DNA of 64,000 nt from Bimuria novae-zelandiae CBS 107.79. Lineage: Eukaryota > Ascomycota > Dothideomycetes > Pleosporales > Didymosphaeriaceae. The position numbers were made by a program, and so were the translations under genes. The notes under the pieces were generated by a model. That model was not told the DNA's origin, did no database searches, and saw only the letters and a program-made list of their open reading frames with translations. Positions 33,373-45,820 of this stretch are shown here, one piece after another. Within the stretch, counting starts at the first letter, position 1, and every line of letters begins with the position of its first letter. The stretch lies in contig ML976664.1 of NCBI GenBank assembly GCA_010015655.1, positions 1,172,166 to 1,236,165 on the forward strand. Direction: 5' to 3'.

Positions 33373-35145
33373 CTAATTCCCAGCGAGAAACTCGTCCCAC
33401 GCTCCCATCAGATTGTCCAAGGACACACCCTTTTTATCCAGTTCGAACAGCGTTTCACGGCGGCCAGTGTTTAAAGGATCAACCCCATACACTTTGCACA
33501 AATGTCCCGTCTCGTCATACGCCGCCCAGGGCTGTCTCCCATGCGCGAAAGAAATGAAATCACATGCCATCTCCTTTGCCCTCATGGCCGCCTTTTGAGA
33601 GTATTTCCAGATTTGTCCTTTGAAGTTCTGAAACAGGAATGCCGCATCGAGGTAGTGACTTGATATCCCTTTGAACTGTCCGTCCCAAGGGTTCGTCTCA
33701 TTGAAGTGATAAACGTACGCCCTTGAAAATCGCAGGGAACGGGCAAACGCGATCACTGGGGCGAAGTACGCGATGTCGGTGGCAAGGTTGATCGCAGCTT
33801 CCATCGCGTCCCCGTCCGACGTCGACCTATCAATTTGGTACGACTGAAGGATGAGGGTCGCCGATTCAGCATCCAGTGTGCGTGTGAACGAGTCATATAG
33901 GGCCGGTGCTAAGCCTTCGAAACGCTTCCCCAAGCCCATCAAGAGATAAACATTGCCCTGTACATGGTCAGTACATTCTCGGCGAACCTGAAGAGAGCTA
34001 GGACAGCGTACATCGCGTTGGCAGTCCCCAATCATCAATTCGATGGGACGCTTCTTATTCGGGTCATACTCCTCGGTTGCGAGATCTTCAAACGTAATTG
34101 CCTCTCGTATAAGCTTTCCGTCCTCGAAAGGCGTCAGATGGAGATCCATGGGCGTTTTCTCGACCAACTCTCTGGGTGACACTGAAATGAGGTACTCGAT
34201 TCTCTCTTCCACGCTCTTGTCGTCCAACCCGAAAATGCTCATCAACGTCTCGTAAGAAGTTTGCGCTTCGGATTCCGTGCGGGGCTTGAGCATGAGAGGT
34301 GTTCCGCTCATGGCGATTGCCCTGTTGAACGTCGTATATGGTGATAAGTGATGTAGTAGGACGGAAACTTTGAGATTTTAGTGAAGGTCGTGTAAGAGAG
34401 ACAAAGGGAGAAGTACCAGAGCCAGCGCTCACTCCGAATGCCGTCACGTTTGTAGGGTCACCACCAAACTCCCTGATATGGATAGTGATCCATTCGAAAG
34501 CGCACATTTGGTCGCGAAGAGAATTGTTGCCCGGAAAGCCCGCGTCTCGAAGCTCTTTGGAGGTCAGGTTTCCGAGGACGCCGAGTCGATAGCTTTGATA
34601 CCAGTCAACCTCTGGTGACATTCCTAGCGGACGGATGACCTACTTGATGTTGACCACGATGACCGGCATTTTTCTCTCCTGAGAAAGCTCGACAAACTTC
34701 TTCGGCTGCCAGTACGGCAGTGAATTCGCACCCATGAGGAAGCCGCCACCGTGAATGAACACCATGACCGGTAAATCCGTTACCACTCCCTCAGCCGGTA
34801 CTGTAATGTTCAGGTTGAGACACTGGGTGCCTGACATCCTCGGTGAAGGCGTGTCATCAATTACCTGCTGGATGAGGGATTCCTGCTCGAATTTGGTGGC
34901 ATCGTACGCTGGGGCGCGGGGGCTGCGAGGGTCAGCGAATAGATTGCATTGCGTGGTAAGAGAACTCGCCCATAATGCATAGCATCAACAACGTCTGTGT
35001 AGCGCTCGATCACCTCGGGCGGGGAGAGCTGGTTTTTGACGTTGGCGTATTTGATGCCCCGGTACTCGATTACGCTGCCGCGGTTTCGTCCTGTAAAATT
35101 ACCGAATGATGTCTCATGCACCACCGGACGTGTGCCTGAGGGCAT
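33373..35145 (-). CDS. Type-B carboxylesterase/lipase family, four exons, one GC-AG intron
   Basis: Exons 35145-34970, 34922-34644, 34592-34417 and 34367-33373 encode 541 aa. The first intron (34923-34969) starts with GC (GCGAGT) and ends GCAG; the others are GT-AG (51 and 49 bp). The junctions restore family motifs: DAMHYG|PRAPAYDAT, VVVNIN|YRLGVLGN and FGVSAGS|VSVLLHHL. The oxyanion loop HGGGF is near residue 115, the nucleophile is in GVSAGS (about 207), and the probable catalytic His is in SSHYLDAAF (about 447). The first ATG of the frame is used; no signal peptide follows it, so the enzyme is probably intracellular unless an upstream exon was missed. It hydrolyses ester bonds of small molecules. 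Divergent from the alpha/beta-hydrolase gene. Confidence 0.88.
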
Positions 35146-35780
35146 GATTGCCAAAAATAAAACGATGACGAAGAAACACTGCTGGGCTGAGATTGTGCGC
35201 CATCTCTGGAAGGTCTTCACTATTTATGCTCTGACGTAGGAAACATTTTCGCGGGAAGGGTCGCCCGAGGAAGTGGAAAATGAGTGATGATGCATTGGAA
35301 CCTGAGCACCACCGCGACCGAAAAAAGTTCGAGGCGCGAAGGCACCATGCCGTTCTCATTAGATTGCGGATTCTTCGTTATGCCCTGGTCGTAATGAAGC
35401 ATTATGAAGTGGATCGTGTCCTATTAGCTGCGACAATTGGGGAGATGTGCCAGCCCGAAACAGTCTAGCTCTTTTCGCGCCACGGTCCGTTTTGGGAACG
35501 GGTGTATCTTGAAGGTTCAGCCCTCTGTAGGAGCTGACGAACTCCATAATCGCATTGAACCGTCACGTAAATGAGATAATGCGTACAGCCGACAGATGGT
35601 TTAGCAGCCTCTTTTCGTGCGCTAACACTACGTCGTCTACGAGGTCGAATGTTCCTTCCATTCCTATGTGGGGCCACTGTGTGTGCGGGGACCATTGGAG
35701 AAGTCACTCCCATCGATACCTCATCAAAGGTACTCGAAGGCCGACTGTGAACGTAGTCAGGATCTTTATTGCAATTCATC
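35146..35780. other. Divergent intergenic region between esterase and hydrolase
   Basis: These 635 bp contain the two promoters. Short frames on both strands show no domain. A hydrophobic minus-strand stretch (QQCFFVIVLFLAIM) lies directly upstream of the esterase ATG in the same frame but has no ATG of its own, so a non-annotated upstream exon with a signal sequence remains possible. Confidence 0.4.
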
Positions 35781-36689
35781 ATGCCACTCGAACGCGACGC
35801 CTCCGGCTATACATACGTCCGCCATCCGAACAATCAAGTAACGCACTACATCTGCGACTCCTTCGTGGACCCTTGGAAACCGACAGACACAATCCTCATC
35901 CAGCATGGCTTTGGCCGCCATGCTGAATTCTGGTATCATTGGGTTCCCGTCCTCGCGCGCCACTTCCACGTCATCCGACGCGACCTCCGGGGCCACGGAC
36001 GCTCCAGCTATGCGCAAAAGGGCGAAAACTATACCGGAGATGTAGACACCGTGATTGGAGAGGTAGTAGATACGTTGGACCAGCTAGGTGTGGAGAAGGT
36101 GCATTTCCTAGGCGAGAGTACCGGCGGTATGCTAGGCGAAATACTGGCTGCGAAGTACGCACCACGCTCATCTCGCAGCTAGAGAAATGGCTGAGAACAA
36201 TGCAGACACCCCGAGCGACTTCACTCCCTTGCCGTTTGCTCGACGCCAACGTACCTCCCGCTGCCGGCCCTGAAGCTCTTCGCTTTCGACCGTAAAGACT
36301 GGCCGACGGCATGTCGCGAGCTAGGCTCCCGCGGCTGGACTGAAGCACTTTCGAAGATCCCGGGCACGATCCCCATCTCGGATCCCGAGTATTTGCCGTG
36401 GTACCTGGATAGAATTGGTCTGAGTGATGGGGAAGGTCTGGCGCAGTACGCGGAATTTCTTTCGACGCTAGATGCGCGGCCTTATTTGGGACGCATCGCG
36501 GTACCAACGTTGATTCTGGCACCGAGTAACAGCGCAGCGACAAGTATCGAAGAGCAGAGAAAACTAGCTGAGCAGATACCGAACGCGAGGCTCGAAATCG
36601 TGGATGCGGTCGGTCATGAGATCTACGTTACAGCAGCGGATAAGTGCCAGGCTGCGTTCTTGGATTTCGTTAGAAGTGTAAAGAAGTAA
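35781..36689 (+). CDS. Alpha/beta-hydrolase (enol-lactonase-like)
   Basis: Exons 35781-36154 and 36206-36689 encode 285 aa; the 51-bp intron (GTACGC...TGCAG) joins EILAAK|HPERLHSLAVCSTPTY. The fold shows HGFG (oxyanion), RRDLRGHGRS, the nucleophile elbow GESTGG (Ser near 113) and the catalytic His in VGHEIYV (about 261). It resembles 3-oxoadipate enol-lactone hydrolases and related ring-opening or ester hydrolases. With the decarboxylase-like protein, the P450 and the dehydrogenase next door, this suggests breakdown or modification of an aromatic or lactone compound; that link is inference. No signal peptide. Confidence 0.9.
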
Positions 36690-37919
36690 GGTAGGTTGCG
36701 AATCAATTTTTCATAGCGCGACGGGAAGAGTAGTGGAAGGCGTTGTGCAAAAGCCGTCGCTTGGGGGTTGGGTGATACATGGGGTGATTCCGTGAGCTCG
36801 GCCGGTTGCCACACCGCAAGTTTGTCTGTGCGACCCCAATACTGACACTATACGGTGCAACATGGCGATATGCGGTACTCGAGTCCTGTATGAGCTTCAT
36901 CGTATGCTGATGAGGAGACTTTTGTTAACACGAGTTTTATCGTCTATGCTTTATATAATGTCATTCTTAGAAGGCTTCAACGGCTCATCAGATTCAAAGC
37001 TCAACCACCAACATACAACAACAACTCTATTTATCAAAATTCACGAACTCCTTCTCGGCTTCGCTTGCAAATTACAACATGAATAGCATCGAACTAGTCC
37101 ACCACGCCGGAACCTGCATCGGCCACTGTCGGGCAACACGACTTGAGATGGACCACTTTTGTTCCGAGCAACAACGAAATATCGTCCCTAAGTCTGCATC
37201 TTTCCCAGCTCGACCAGTGCAAGAAGCCAGGCAGACGTTGGCTCAGGAAGAAAAGTGGCAAGTATGTTGCAATAAGCCGCTGCAGACAACGAGTTCCATA
37301 GGTGAGTCCTCTTGCACCGCATCCGTATAGTGATAGCTGAGAATAGTACAGGTCCGAGATGAGGTTATTGCGCTGATCCAGACACGGATGGATACATATC
37401 GGAGGTGTTAGTAGAGCCTTTGGGAGATTGGGATGAGAAGGCGCAATTCGAAAGTTCGCATGGATCTGTACGGTTAGATAAGATTTCTGTATTTCTACGC
37501 AGAGCTTAGTTCGTGCTGCAACTGAGCCCGTGAGTATGCAAGCGGATAGCAATACATACCGGTGGATATAGAGACGTCCATACATGATGCTCGTGGTATC
37601 CAGCGCTTGCTTCCTCGCCGTGAAGCCCGCCAAACGCCTAGTTTTGTTTCGACTCATAGCCTTGCTCTGCACTGTCCTCGTCGTGCATCGCGGTCATAGG
37701 CGTGAAGCGCTCAGGCTCTTCTACATTATTGTCCTCCGCTGAACCCAGTGCGATCCATGGATGTATCGATCGATTGCTAGCATCCGTGTACGAAGTATAT
37801 GAAACGGCTCTGAGCTACTACTACTACTCCAGCGTTCGATGCGCCCTCGTCTGCAGCATTGTCTCCGTAGTGCTGTCATGACAGCAGAATTGTCAAAAAG
37901 CGCGTGGCTGCAATAAAAT
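36690..37919. other. Intergenic region, possible small gene at 37079
   Basis: This is a 1.2-kb stretch up to the stop codon of element G. A frame at 37079-37330 (83 aa, MNSIELVHHAGTCIGHCRAT) follows an AC-rich leader like fungal 5' UTRs (caccaacatacaacaacaac), but it has no domain and no signal peptide, so I do not call it. The left end of element G must lie between about 37720 and 37919; its terminal repeat was not recognised. Confidence 0.35.
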
Positions 37920-37965
37920 TCACAACTGTGCATCCACAAATCGCATGCTTTGTGCACGGAAGGTA

Positions 37966-40092
37966 CCCTGCCGAGACAGTCAGTGCGCCGCGACACTAAC
38001 GCGCCACCCCAACAGATGTAGCACCTCAACTTTGACGCGCCGCATCTCCACCAATATGGATCCGATTGAGGCTGCAATCATCGCTATCGACTCACGAGAA
38101 CCTGGAGAAACTTTCTTATATAGAAAAATTGCAGAAGAATTTGGTGTTATGCGGTCAACATTAACGCGCCAGCATAGACGCGCCATGCAGGCGCGCACAC
38201 AGCTACTACAAACTCGCCAAAATCTTAACTAATAATAAGAATCTAAGCTCCTATAGTATATATAGCGTCTTACTTAGAAAGGTCTACCCCCTACGCGTTA
38301 GATAATCTAAAATTTTATATTAATTATTACTAAAAAGGATATCTCTATATAATAGGTTAATTACTTTATTAGGCGCTACCCTAACTCCCTAATCTCGCGA
38401 TAGACAACTAGGCTAGATAGTAATTACTATAACGCTGATTTAGGCGCAAGATATAGGCTCTACTTTAAGCTTTTATATAAAAAAATTATAAAGTATGGCA
38501 TAGAGCCTTAGCATACCTATAATATGGACGAAAAAGGCTTCCTACTCGGCATCACCGGCAGGTCAAAAAGGATCTTCGACAGGCCTATATATAAGAGTCG
38601 CCAAGTGAGGCAATCTATTCAGGATGGCAGTCGTGAGTGGATCTCGCTCATCGCATGTATATGCGCCGATAGATCTACTGTTGATCTATCGCTAATCTAT
38701 TAATCTAACGCTAAGACTCTATAATTAAGCTAGGTTAAGGAAATTAACGTTAATTCTTATAGAGTTTTTATCACCTTATTAACCTCTGGATGGTTAAACA
38801 ACGAGATAGGGCTTTAATAGCTAAAATAGGTGTTTAATCGCTGTACTAAAGAGAAGGCTTAACGATAGTGGCGACTCTTAGTCCTTAATAGGCATAGATC
38901 TCACGTTACTATAGATTTTATTAACTACTATAATTAGAAAAAGATCTTCCTTACAATATTTCCCCCTCACGCTACTTATATGCTATAGCCTCTAGACATC
39001 TATGTGTTTAAGTCTCTTTCTATTGCCTGCTCCGACGAGCTCTCCGCATACCTATATAAAAGTTAGGGGCTATTAACAATCGCTAAAAGAGACTTCTTTA
39101 CACTATTCTAAAAGGCCTAGACAACGTTAGTTACGCCGCAATTAATTACTAAAGCTTTTAAGTATATAGGTATCTCGCCGCCAGATCCTATACTAATCCT
39201 TAGTTAATTTAATAAAGATAAGTCTCTAAAATAGAGATTACGTAAAAGCTCTACTTTAGTACTTAGCGCGTCTAATTGGCGCAAAATTAATTAGCTTTTA
39301 AAGGTTGTTGTTGATACAAGGGGAGGTAATAAGGCTAAGAAGCTAAGTCGCACTATATACTTAATCTCTATATAAAAGCAGCTCCTAGAGCATGAGAATT
39401 AGGGGCTACGAGAGGCCCTCACAAACCAGAAACGGCGTTAAATAAAGGGCAGGACTCTACCTTTTAAGCAGCTAGATAAGTAGTATAGAGGATCTGTTTT
39501 CTAATTACCTGCCTACGTATAGAGGGCGCGCGATTCTCTCAGCCAATAAAAGGCTAAAAAGCAACAACTACAACTCCAGAAAAGTGAGCAAAGAGAGATC
39601 TAGATAGTAAATAGGTAGCTTAAAGCTTATCTACTATAGGAGAAGCGTGTTACGCGTGTAGTAGCTAAAAATACGCGCGCTAAGGAAAAAGCTAATTAGA
39701 CTACTAAGTAACGCCTTTATTAACAGGCTCGTAAGACTTAATAATAACTTTAAAAACGTCTTAAAATTACTAAAAAGGGAAGCCAGAATGCTTTAAAAGC
39801 TACTTATATAATTATAAAGAGGAAGAAGCCTACGCCGGCATCTATACGCGTTAATATAGTAATATCTACGCTATTAGCGCCAGCATCGCGCAGTAACTAA
39901 ATAATTAGAATACTAAGTAGATATCTATAATTTAACTAGCTAGTAATCTTCTATAGCTCTATAAAATCTTAACTCTAGAAAATTTCGCGATAAAAGCTTT
40001 TATGTAAAACTCTATAGCCTTATGTTGCTAGCTGCGGTGCTGGTGTTGGGGTGGCGCGTTAGTGTCGCGGCGCACTAACTGTCTCGGCAGGG
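37966..40092 (+). mobile_element. Element A: Fot1/pogo transposon, first in the abutting array
   Basis: Identical inverted repeats of about 47 bp begin ccctgccgagacagtcagtg and include a 17-bp direct repeat. TA flanks are 37964-37965 and 40093-40094. The transposase starts at ATG 38056 (MDPIEAAIIAIDSREPGETF...IAEEFGVMRSTLTRQH) and is stopped by RIP after about 60 codons. An unmutated patch at 38515-38690 (NMDEKGFLLGITGRSKRIFD) lies at the same distance from the left end as the patch in element 5. Length 2127 bp. Confidence 0.9.
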
Positions 40093-40147
40093 TACCGTGT
40101 CTGTGCGCGTGCCGAGCCACTTCGCGTGACGAGCCACCCACGCGGTA

Positions 40148-41567
40148 AACGAAAAATCGCGCACACCAAACTAGATGAGTCAGCTTTTTGTCACCCATAC
40201 ATTTGCCCTACAAAGTCGAAATTCGAGCCATATTAAATCGATTTCGACGCTAAATCGCACCGTGAGGCTTGCTTTATATGTAGATCTGTATATATATAAC
40301 TTTTGTTTAGTGTTAAGCTTAATAACCTGTAATTTCTCTGCTAGAGTTATAGTAGTCTTGCAGCCTTTGCGGCATGCTATTAACACGCTTATTTATAAAC
40401 TTTTAGCTAATTAATTACTAGCCTTTAATTACGAGGTCTCTTATTTTAAAGACGTCTTAATAGGGAAACCTTTTAAGATACTGCTTTAGAGGCTGCCAGC
40501 AATTTTCTATAAGTACTAAATTAGGTAAGTGTGTATAGTTAAAGTAAGACTTTAAGCTATAAGTTTTCTTCTAATTATAAATAATATTATTAGAGGATTT
40601 ACCTATCTTATAGCTAGAGTTGTTATCTTCCTTTAGCACGAAGTCGTCGCCGCGTAAAATCTATAGCTTAATAATACGCTTAAGGATCGCGTCGCGGTAT
40701 ACCTTAAAGCTTATCTTGCTATTTTTATTACCTAAGATATTATAAAAGTATAAGTTGCTTTTAAAATTAAAGCCTATAGTAGCCTATAAGTGCTAGCGCT
40801 CTAGAGTCTTCTCGTCGTTGTAATTTAATATATATTATATATAATTGCGATAGTAGCGCTCTCTAGGTTTTCTAATAATCCTTATCTTGCCCTTAGGCCC
40901 TATACTCTAGTGTACCTTGTTAGAGAAGCGTACGCGGCGCTAGTCCTTCTTATTAAGGTACTTTTTAAGCATAATAGTAGAGTACTTAACGCGGAGCTTT
41001 ATAACGCGCTAGGAGACCTAGCCTTTATTATAAGTAACGCATTTTAAGTAATATATAGTGTAAAGATGCTCCTTAAGGGTCTTGCCGCTAACGCTAAGAT
41101 CTAATTTATATGCTAGCTACTTCTATGTAAGGACGCGGGCGTCCTATTCTAGGTCTTATAAATACTTATTAGCACGCTCTAGGTCCTCTAAAGATAGCTT
41201 TAAGGGTCTGCCGCGCTTCTCCGCCGTTAATATACTATTATAATAGGTCCTATTAGCCTCTATATTGTCCTTAGTAAGTATCTCCCAGCCCCGGCGGCGT
41301 TTCACGCCGTAATAGCTAAAAATATCGTTATAATAGTAGGGTATGCGGCGGAAATCTATAAACTTATAGGCACCTTTAATCCGCGACTTTTTTAGCGTGT
41401 TTAAATAGGGGTTATTAGGTAATTAGGCTATCTAATTAATTACGTAGCAAAATATTATTGTAAAGTAGTATAGCGTGTGGAGTTTTATTTTTATGTAAAA
41501 AGGTGGCTGCAGAGTGTTGCATGGCGGGGGTGGACTAGCGTTGTTTTAGTGTGCGCGATTTTTCGTT
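40148..41567 (-). mobile_element. Element C: Tc1/mariner-type transposon nested in B
   Basis: The terminal repeats start aacgaaaaatcgcgcacac, are flanked by TA (40146-40147, 41568-41569) and give a 1420-bp element. Minus-strand remnants of a fungal Tc1/mariner transposase are readable: GVKRRRGWEILTKDNIEANR (near 41290), SNKVHW-like and KGKIRIIRKPRERYY (near 40880), and GDDFVLKEDNNS (near 40640), the second catalytic Asp region. AT-rich, with many stops. The uninterrupted target in B reads ccacgcggtaccgcgtgcc. Confidence 0.82.
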
Positions 41568-43610
41568 TACCGCGTGCCACCCAACACCATAACAGCTCGT
41601 GCAAGAATAGGGCTATAGAGCCAGCCACGATTGATTTTATCACGAGATTTTCTAGCGAAGCACTATATCGATCCTTGCGATTAATTTGCACTATTTATAT
41701 CTATCAGGAAGCTTGACATTGCGGCCCCGGCGTGTCGATCTAGTTGGGGTGGTAGATGCGCCCTCTGAGGCCTCCCCAACATCTAGAGCATCAACACCAC
41801 GTTTCTGACGCTTTCTGCTTAGTAGAGATGGCTGAGAAGCTTTTCTCTTACTCCTTTGGGATGGCTGTAGAGCTTTTTCTGCGTCGTAGGCAGGCTTCTG
41901 GGCAGCGCGCTAAGCTGCCTTTTTAGCTCTCTCTTTCTCCTTCGCCTTCTTAGCTGCCTCTCGCGCAGCACGCTTTTCCTACTACATTTTCTCCTTATAT
42001 AGCTTAGCTGCCTTCTTTAGCTCTACTGCCTTTACTTTTTAAAGCTACTACTACTTATCCTTCTACTCTTTAATAGATTAACAAATATTTGCCTCCCTCG
42101 TCTTCCTTAGTAACCAGAAGACTGATCTACTATAGTACTCTTAACGCTATTAAAGATCTAGAGTCTTGCCCTTCTTCTTACGCTTCTGCTTTATTAATAG
42201 CGTCTGCCTTAGCCTATTATTCTCATGGTGGAGCAGCTTATTTTAGGCAGATAGGTGGTAGAGCGATTAACGAAGCTTCTATATATCTTTACTACCCTAA
42301 TCCTTAACCGTAGATTGTAGAAGCCTATCTATCTTTCTTTAGTTATAATTACTAAGCCCTAATAAAGAGCTATCGCCTAGTTCTTAATTATAGGTGAACC
42401 TATTAAGGATAGGATAAGGATTAGGTGACGATATACCTATTATTCTAAAAGAGCTAAGGATAGTTAATTCCCTAAAGGAGGCCTTCCACGCATTCTAGAA
42501 TAGGGGGAAGAAGTCGCCTTTAGTGATAGAAGCTAGGCCTTAGCTTCTATTAAGGTATTGTGATAGCTCTGCTAAGTAGGCTATTAATAGAGGCTTAAAC
42601 ATTGCAACGTTAAGTAGCTAAAGCGTATAAGTTAAATAGGGAGGCAGGATAGTAAGCAGGATCCTATTCTAATTATAATAGTTAATAAAGTCTATAGTAA
42701 CATAAGATCCGTGGCCATCTATAATTAAAAGTTAATATAATCGTCGAGTCTTCTCTTTTGTACAGCGATCGAACACTTGTTTAAGCTAGGCAAGCCCGAT
42801 ATCGTTGTTTGTCCAGCCAGAGGGTAATAAGGTAATAAAAACTTCATGATATCCTGCCTTGATATCCTCTACCTAGCTTGATTGAATGCCCTTGTTGGCA
42901 GCCTCATAGATGAGGCTTGGCGGTAGAGCTGATCTATTAGCGCAGATACATGCCAGGAGCGTAATCCACGCGCGATTACTATCCTAGAGTAATGCCCTAA
43001 CCTCCTTCTTCTCCTATATTCGTTTGCTAAATATCCTCTTTGATTTACTAACGATACCGATTAGGCAGCCTTTTTTATCTATATTATAAATATAACGAGG
43101 ATCTATGCGATATTAATCTATCTTGCTATGTAAAAGGTTAAAAAAGTAGTAATATTTATCTACTAAATTAGCGTTATGGCGATTGCTATCCATCCTAACT
43201 ATCTATCGTGAGATAAGATAAATGCTGTGTCGGTTAATAAAGCGCGTAACCTAGCTCTCGCTAACTAGCTCTTTCGCTATTATAGAGGCAAAGTTCCGTA
43301 TTATCTCTCTAGTAGGAGGTGTATGTCTCTCTGTAAGTCTTTTAATATATCGTATAAGCTCCTCCTCTTGTTGTGGGTTAAGTTTCTGCTGGTTAATATT
43401 CTTGGCTTTATTTGGGGCCTGAACGCGCTTGTGTCTTCGGGACAACGTAGTCCTATCAACACCATAGGTAGCAGCTATTTTTCTGTACGAGAATTTTTCT
43501 CCTAGATCTAAAGATTGAATAGCTTCAATCGCATCTTCAATTGCCGCTATATTGATGGAGTTACGACGCGTCAAAGTTAGGGAGTCATTCAGTCGTTTGG
43601 TGTTGGGTGG

Positions 43611-43702
43611 CTCGGCACGCGAAGTGGCTCGGCACGCGAAGTGGCTCGGCACGCGAAGTGGCTCGGCACGCGAAGTGGCTCGGCACGCGAAGTGGCTCGG
43701 CA
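43611..43702. repeat. Six tandem 17-bp units in the right end of element B
   Basis: The unit gaagtggctcggcacgc is repeated without spacer (first copy partial), followed by gcacagacacgg at the element end. The inverted left end has only two copies, the second altered. This is probably an array of transposase binding sites. Confidence 0.88.
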
Positions 43703-43719
43703 CGCGCACAGACACGGTA

Positions 43720-45820
43720 CCGTGTCCGTGCGCGTGATGCGCCGGTTCGCGTGATGCGCTACCCTTATTAAAAACAGTTTATGTAAAAACGAGGCTATTA
43801 AGCCACCCACAATTAATATTATTATAAGATTTTCTGGCGGAGTATGAAGTTAATAGCTGCGATTAATTTGCACTATTAATATCTATCTAGAAGCTTGACA
43901 TTGCGGCCGCGGCGCGTAGAGATCGCTGGGGCGGCAGATACGCCCTCTAAGGCCTCCCCAGTATCTAGAGCATTAACAACACGTTTCTGACGCTTTCTGG
44001 TCTGTAGAGGTGCCTGTAAGGCCTTCCTCTTACCCTTTTAGGGTAGTTGTAGAGCTTTTTCAGCGTCGCGGGCAGACTTCTGGGCGGCGCGCTAAGCTGC
44101 CTTTTCAGCCCTCTCCTTCTCCTTCTCCTTCTTAGCCTCCTCCCGCGCAGTACGCTTTTCCTACTAAATCTTCTCCTTATATAGCTTAGCTGCCTTCTTT
44201 AGCTCTACTTTATTTACTTTTTAAAGCTGTTGCTCCTTCTCCTCCTGCTCCTTAATAGATTGACGTGTACGTGCCTCCCTTACCTTTCTAGGTGACTAGA
44301 AGACTACTCTACTATAATACTCTTAGCGCTGCTAGAGGTCTAGAGTCTTGCCCTTCTTTTTACGCTTCTACTTAGTAAATAGTACCTGCTTAATCCTATC
44401 TATCTCATGCTTAAGTAGCTTATTTTAAACAGATAAGTAATAAAGTAATTAGCGTAGCTTCTTAGTATTATAACTACCCTAATCCTTAACTACTAATCGC
44501 ACTAGCCTATCTATCTTTCTTTAGTTATAATTACTAAATCCTGATAAGGAGCTATTGCCTAAGTCCTAATTATAGGCGAACCTATTAAGGATAGGAGTAG
44601 GATTAGGTGGTGATATACTTATTACTCTAAATAAGCTAAGGATAGTTAATTCCTTAAAGGAGGCCTTCTATGCATTCTAGAATAGGGGGAAGAAGTTACC
44701 TTTAATAATAGAAGCTAGAGCCTGGCTTCTATAGAGGTGTTTTAAGAGCTCTACTAAGTAGGCTATTAATAGAGGCTTAAACATCGCAATATCGAGTGGC
44801 TAAAGTGTATAAGTCGAATAAGGTGGCAGGATAGCAAGGAGGATCCTATTTTAATTATAATAATTAATAAAATCTATAGTAATATAGGATCCATGGCTAT
44901 CTAAGACTAGGAGTTAGTATAATCGTTAGGCCTTCTCTTTTGTACAGCGATTAAACACCTGTTTAAGCCAGGCAAGCCTAATATCGTTGTTCGTCCAGCT
45001 AGAGGATGATAAGGTAATAAAGACTTCATGTTCTCCTGCCTTAATATCCTCTACCCAGGTCGATTAGATGCCCTTGTTGGCAGCCTCATAGATAAGGCTT
45101 AGTGGCAGAGCTAATCCATCAGCGCAGATATATGCCAGGAGCGTGATCCATACGCGATTACCATCTTAGAGTGATGCTTTAACCTCCTTGTTCTCCTATA
45201 TTTATCTGCTAAATATCCTCTTTAATCTACTAATAATTCTAATTAGGAAGCCTTTTTCATCTATATTATAAGTATAACGAGGATCTATCTTATATTAATT
45301 AATCTTGCCATGTAGAAAGTTAAAGTAGAGGCGATATTTATCTTCTAAATTAGCTTTATAGCGATTGCTATCCATGCTAATTATCTATTAAGAGATAAGA
45401 TAGGCACTGTATTAGTTAATAAAGCAAGTAACCTAGCTCTCGCTAACTAGCTCCTTTACTATTATAGAGGCGAAATTCTGTATTATCTCCCTAGTAGGAG
45501 GTAGGTGTCTCTCTATAAGTCCTTTAATATATTATACAAGCTCCTCCTCTTGCTATAGGGTGAGTTTTTACTAGTTAGTGTTCTTAACCTATGCAGGGCG
45601 CACTAGACCCTAATGCCTTTGGGTTAACGTAGATCGTACAACACCATACTTGGCAGCAATCTTTCTGTAGGAATATTCTTCTCCAGGTTCTAGCGATTCT
45701 AGCTCTACAAGCGCGTTATTAATTAGAGCCATGTTGGTGGAGTTGTCGCGTGTTAAAGTTTGGGTAATTTAATAAGGGTGGCGCATCACGCGAACCGGCG
45801 CATCACGCGCACGGACACGG
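43720..45820 (-). mobile_element. Element D: Fot1/pogo transposon in the abutting array
   Basis: The ends begin ccgtgtccgtgcgcgtgatg, with two 17-bp units (gtgatgcgccggttcgc). TA flanks 43718-43719 and 45821-45822 are shared with B and E. The minus-strand transposase N-terminus (ALINNALVELESLEPGEEYS...YRKIAAKYGVVRSTL) is at 45600-45735. Same family as element 6. Length 2101 bp, heavily RIP-mutated with GC patches, for example near 45060-45180. Confidence 0.88.

Larger units (their letters stand above)
40095..43717 (-). mobile_element. Element B: Fot1/pogo transposon with expanded terminal repeat array
   Basis: The ends begin ccgtgtctgtgcgcgtgccg; TA flanks 40093-40094 and 43718-43719 are each shared with the neighbouring element. 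The minus-strand transposase N-terminus (IAAIEDAIEAIQSLDLGEKF...YRKIAATYGVDRTTLSRR) is readable at 43260-43560. Its start codon reads ATA, as expected of RIP on ATG, and the frame stays open for about 100 residues. The right end carries six 17-bp units and the left end two. Element C is nested near the left end. Net length is about 2.2 kb. Confidence 0.87.

Noticed and set aside
37094..37672. 192-aa minus-strand frame
   Set aside because: No domain, odd composition and overlap with another equally weak frame; probably chance.
43611..43702. CRISPR-like regular repeat
   Set aside because: The units are contiguous with no spacers, lie inside a transposon terminal repeat, and the genome is eukaryotic.
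43251..43715. 154-aa protein with N-terminal repeats (SHFACRATSRAEPLRVP)
   Set aside because: The repeated N-terminus is translated terminal repeat of element B; the real transposase begins further in, at IAAIEDAIEA.
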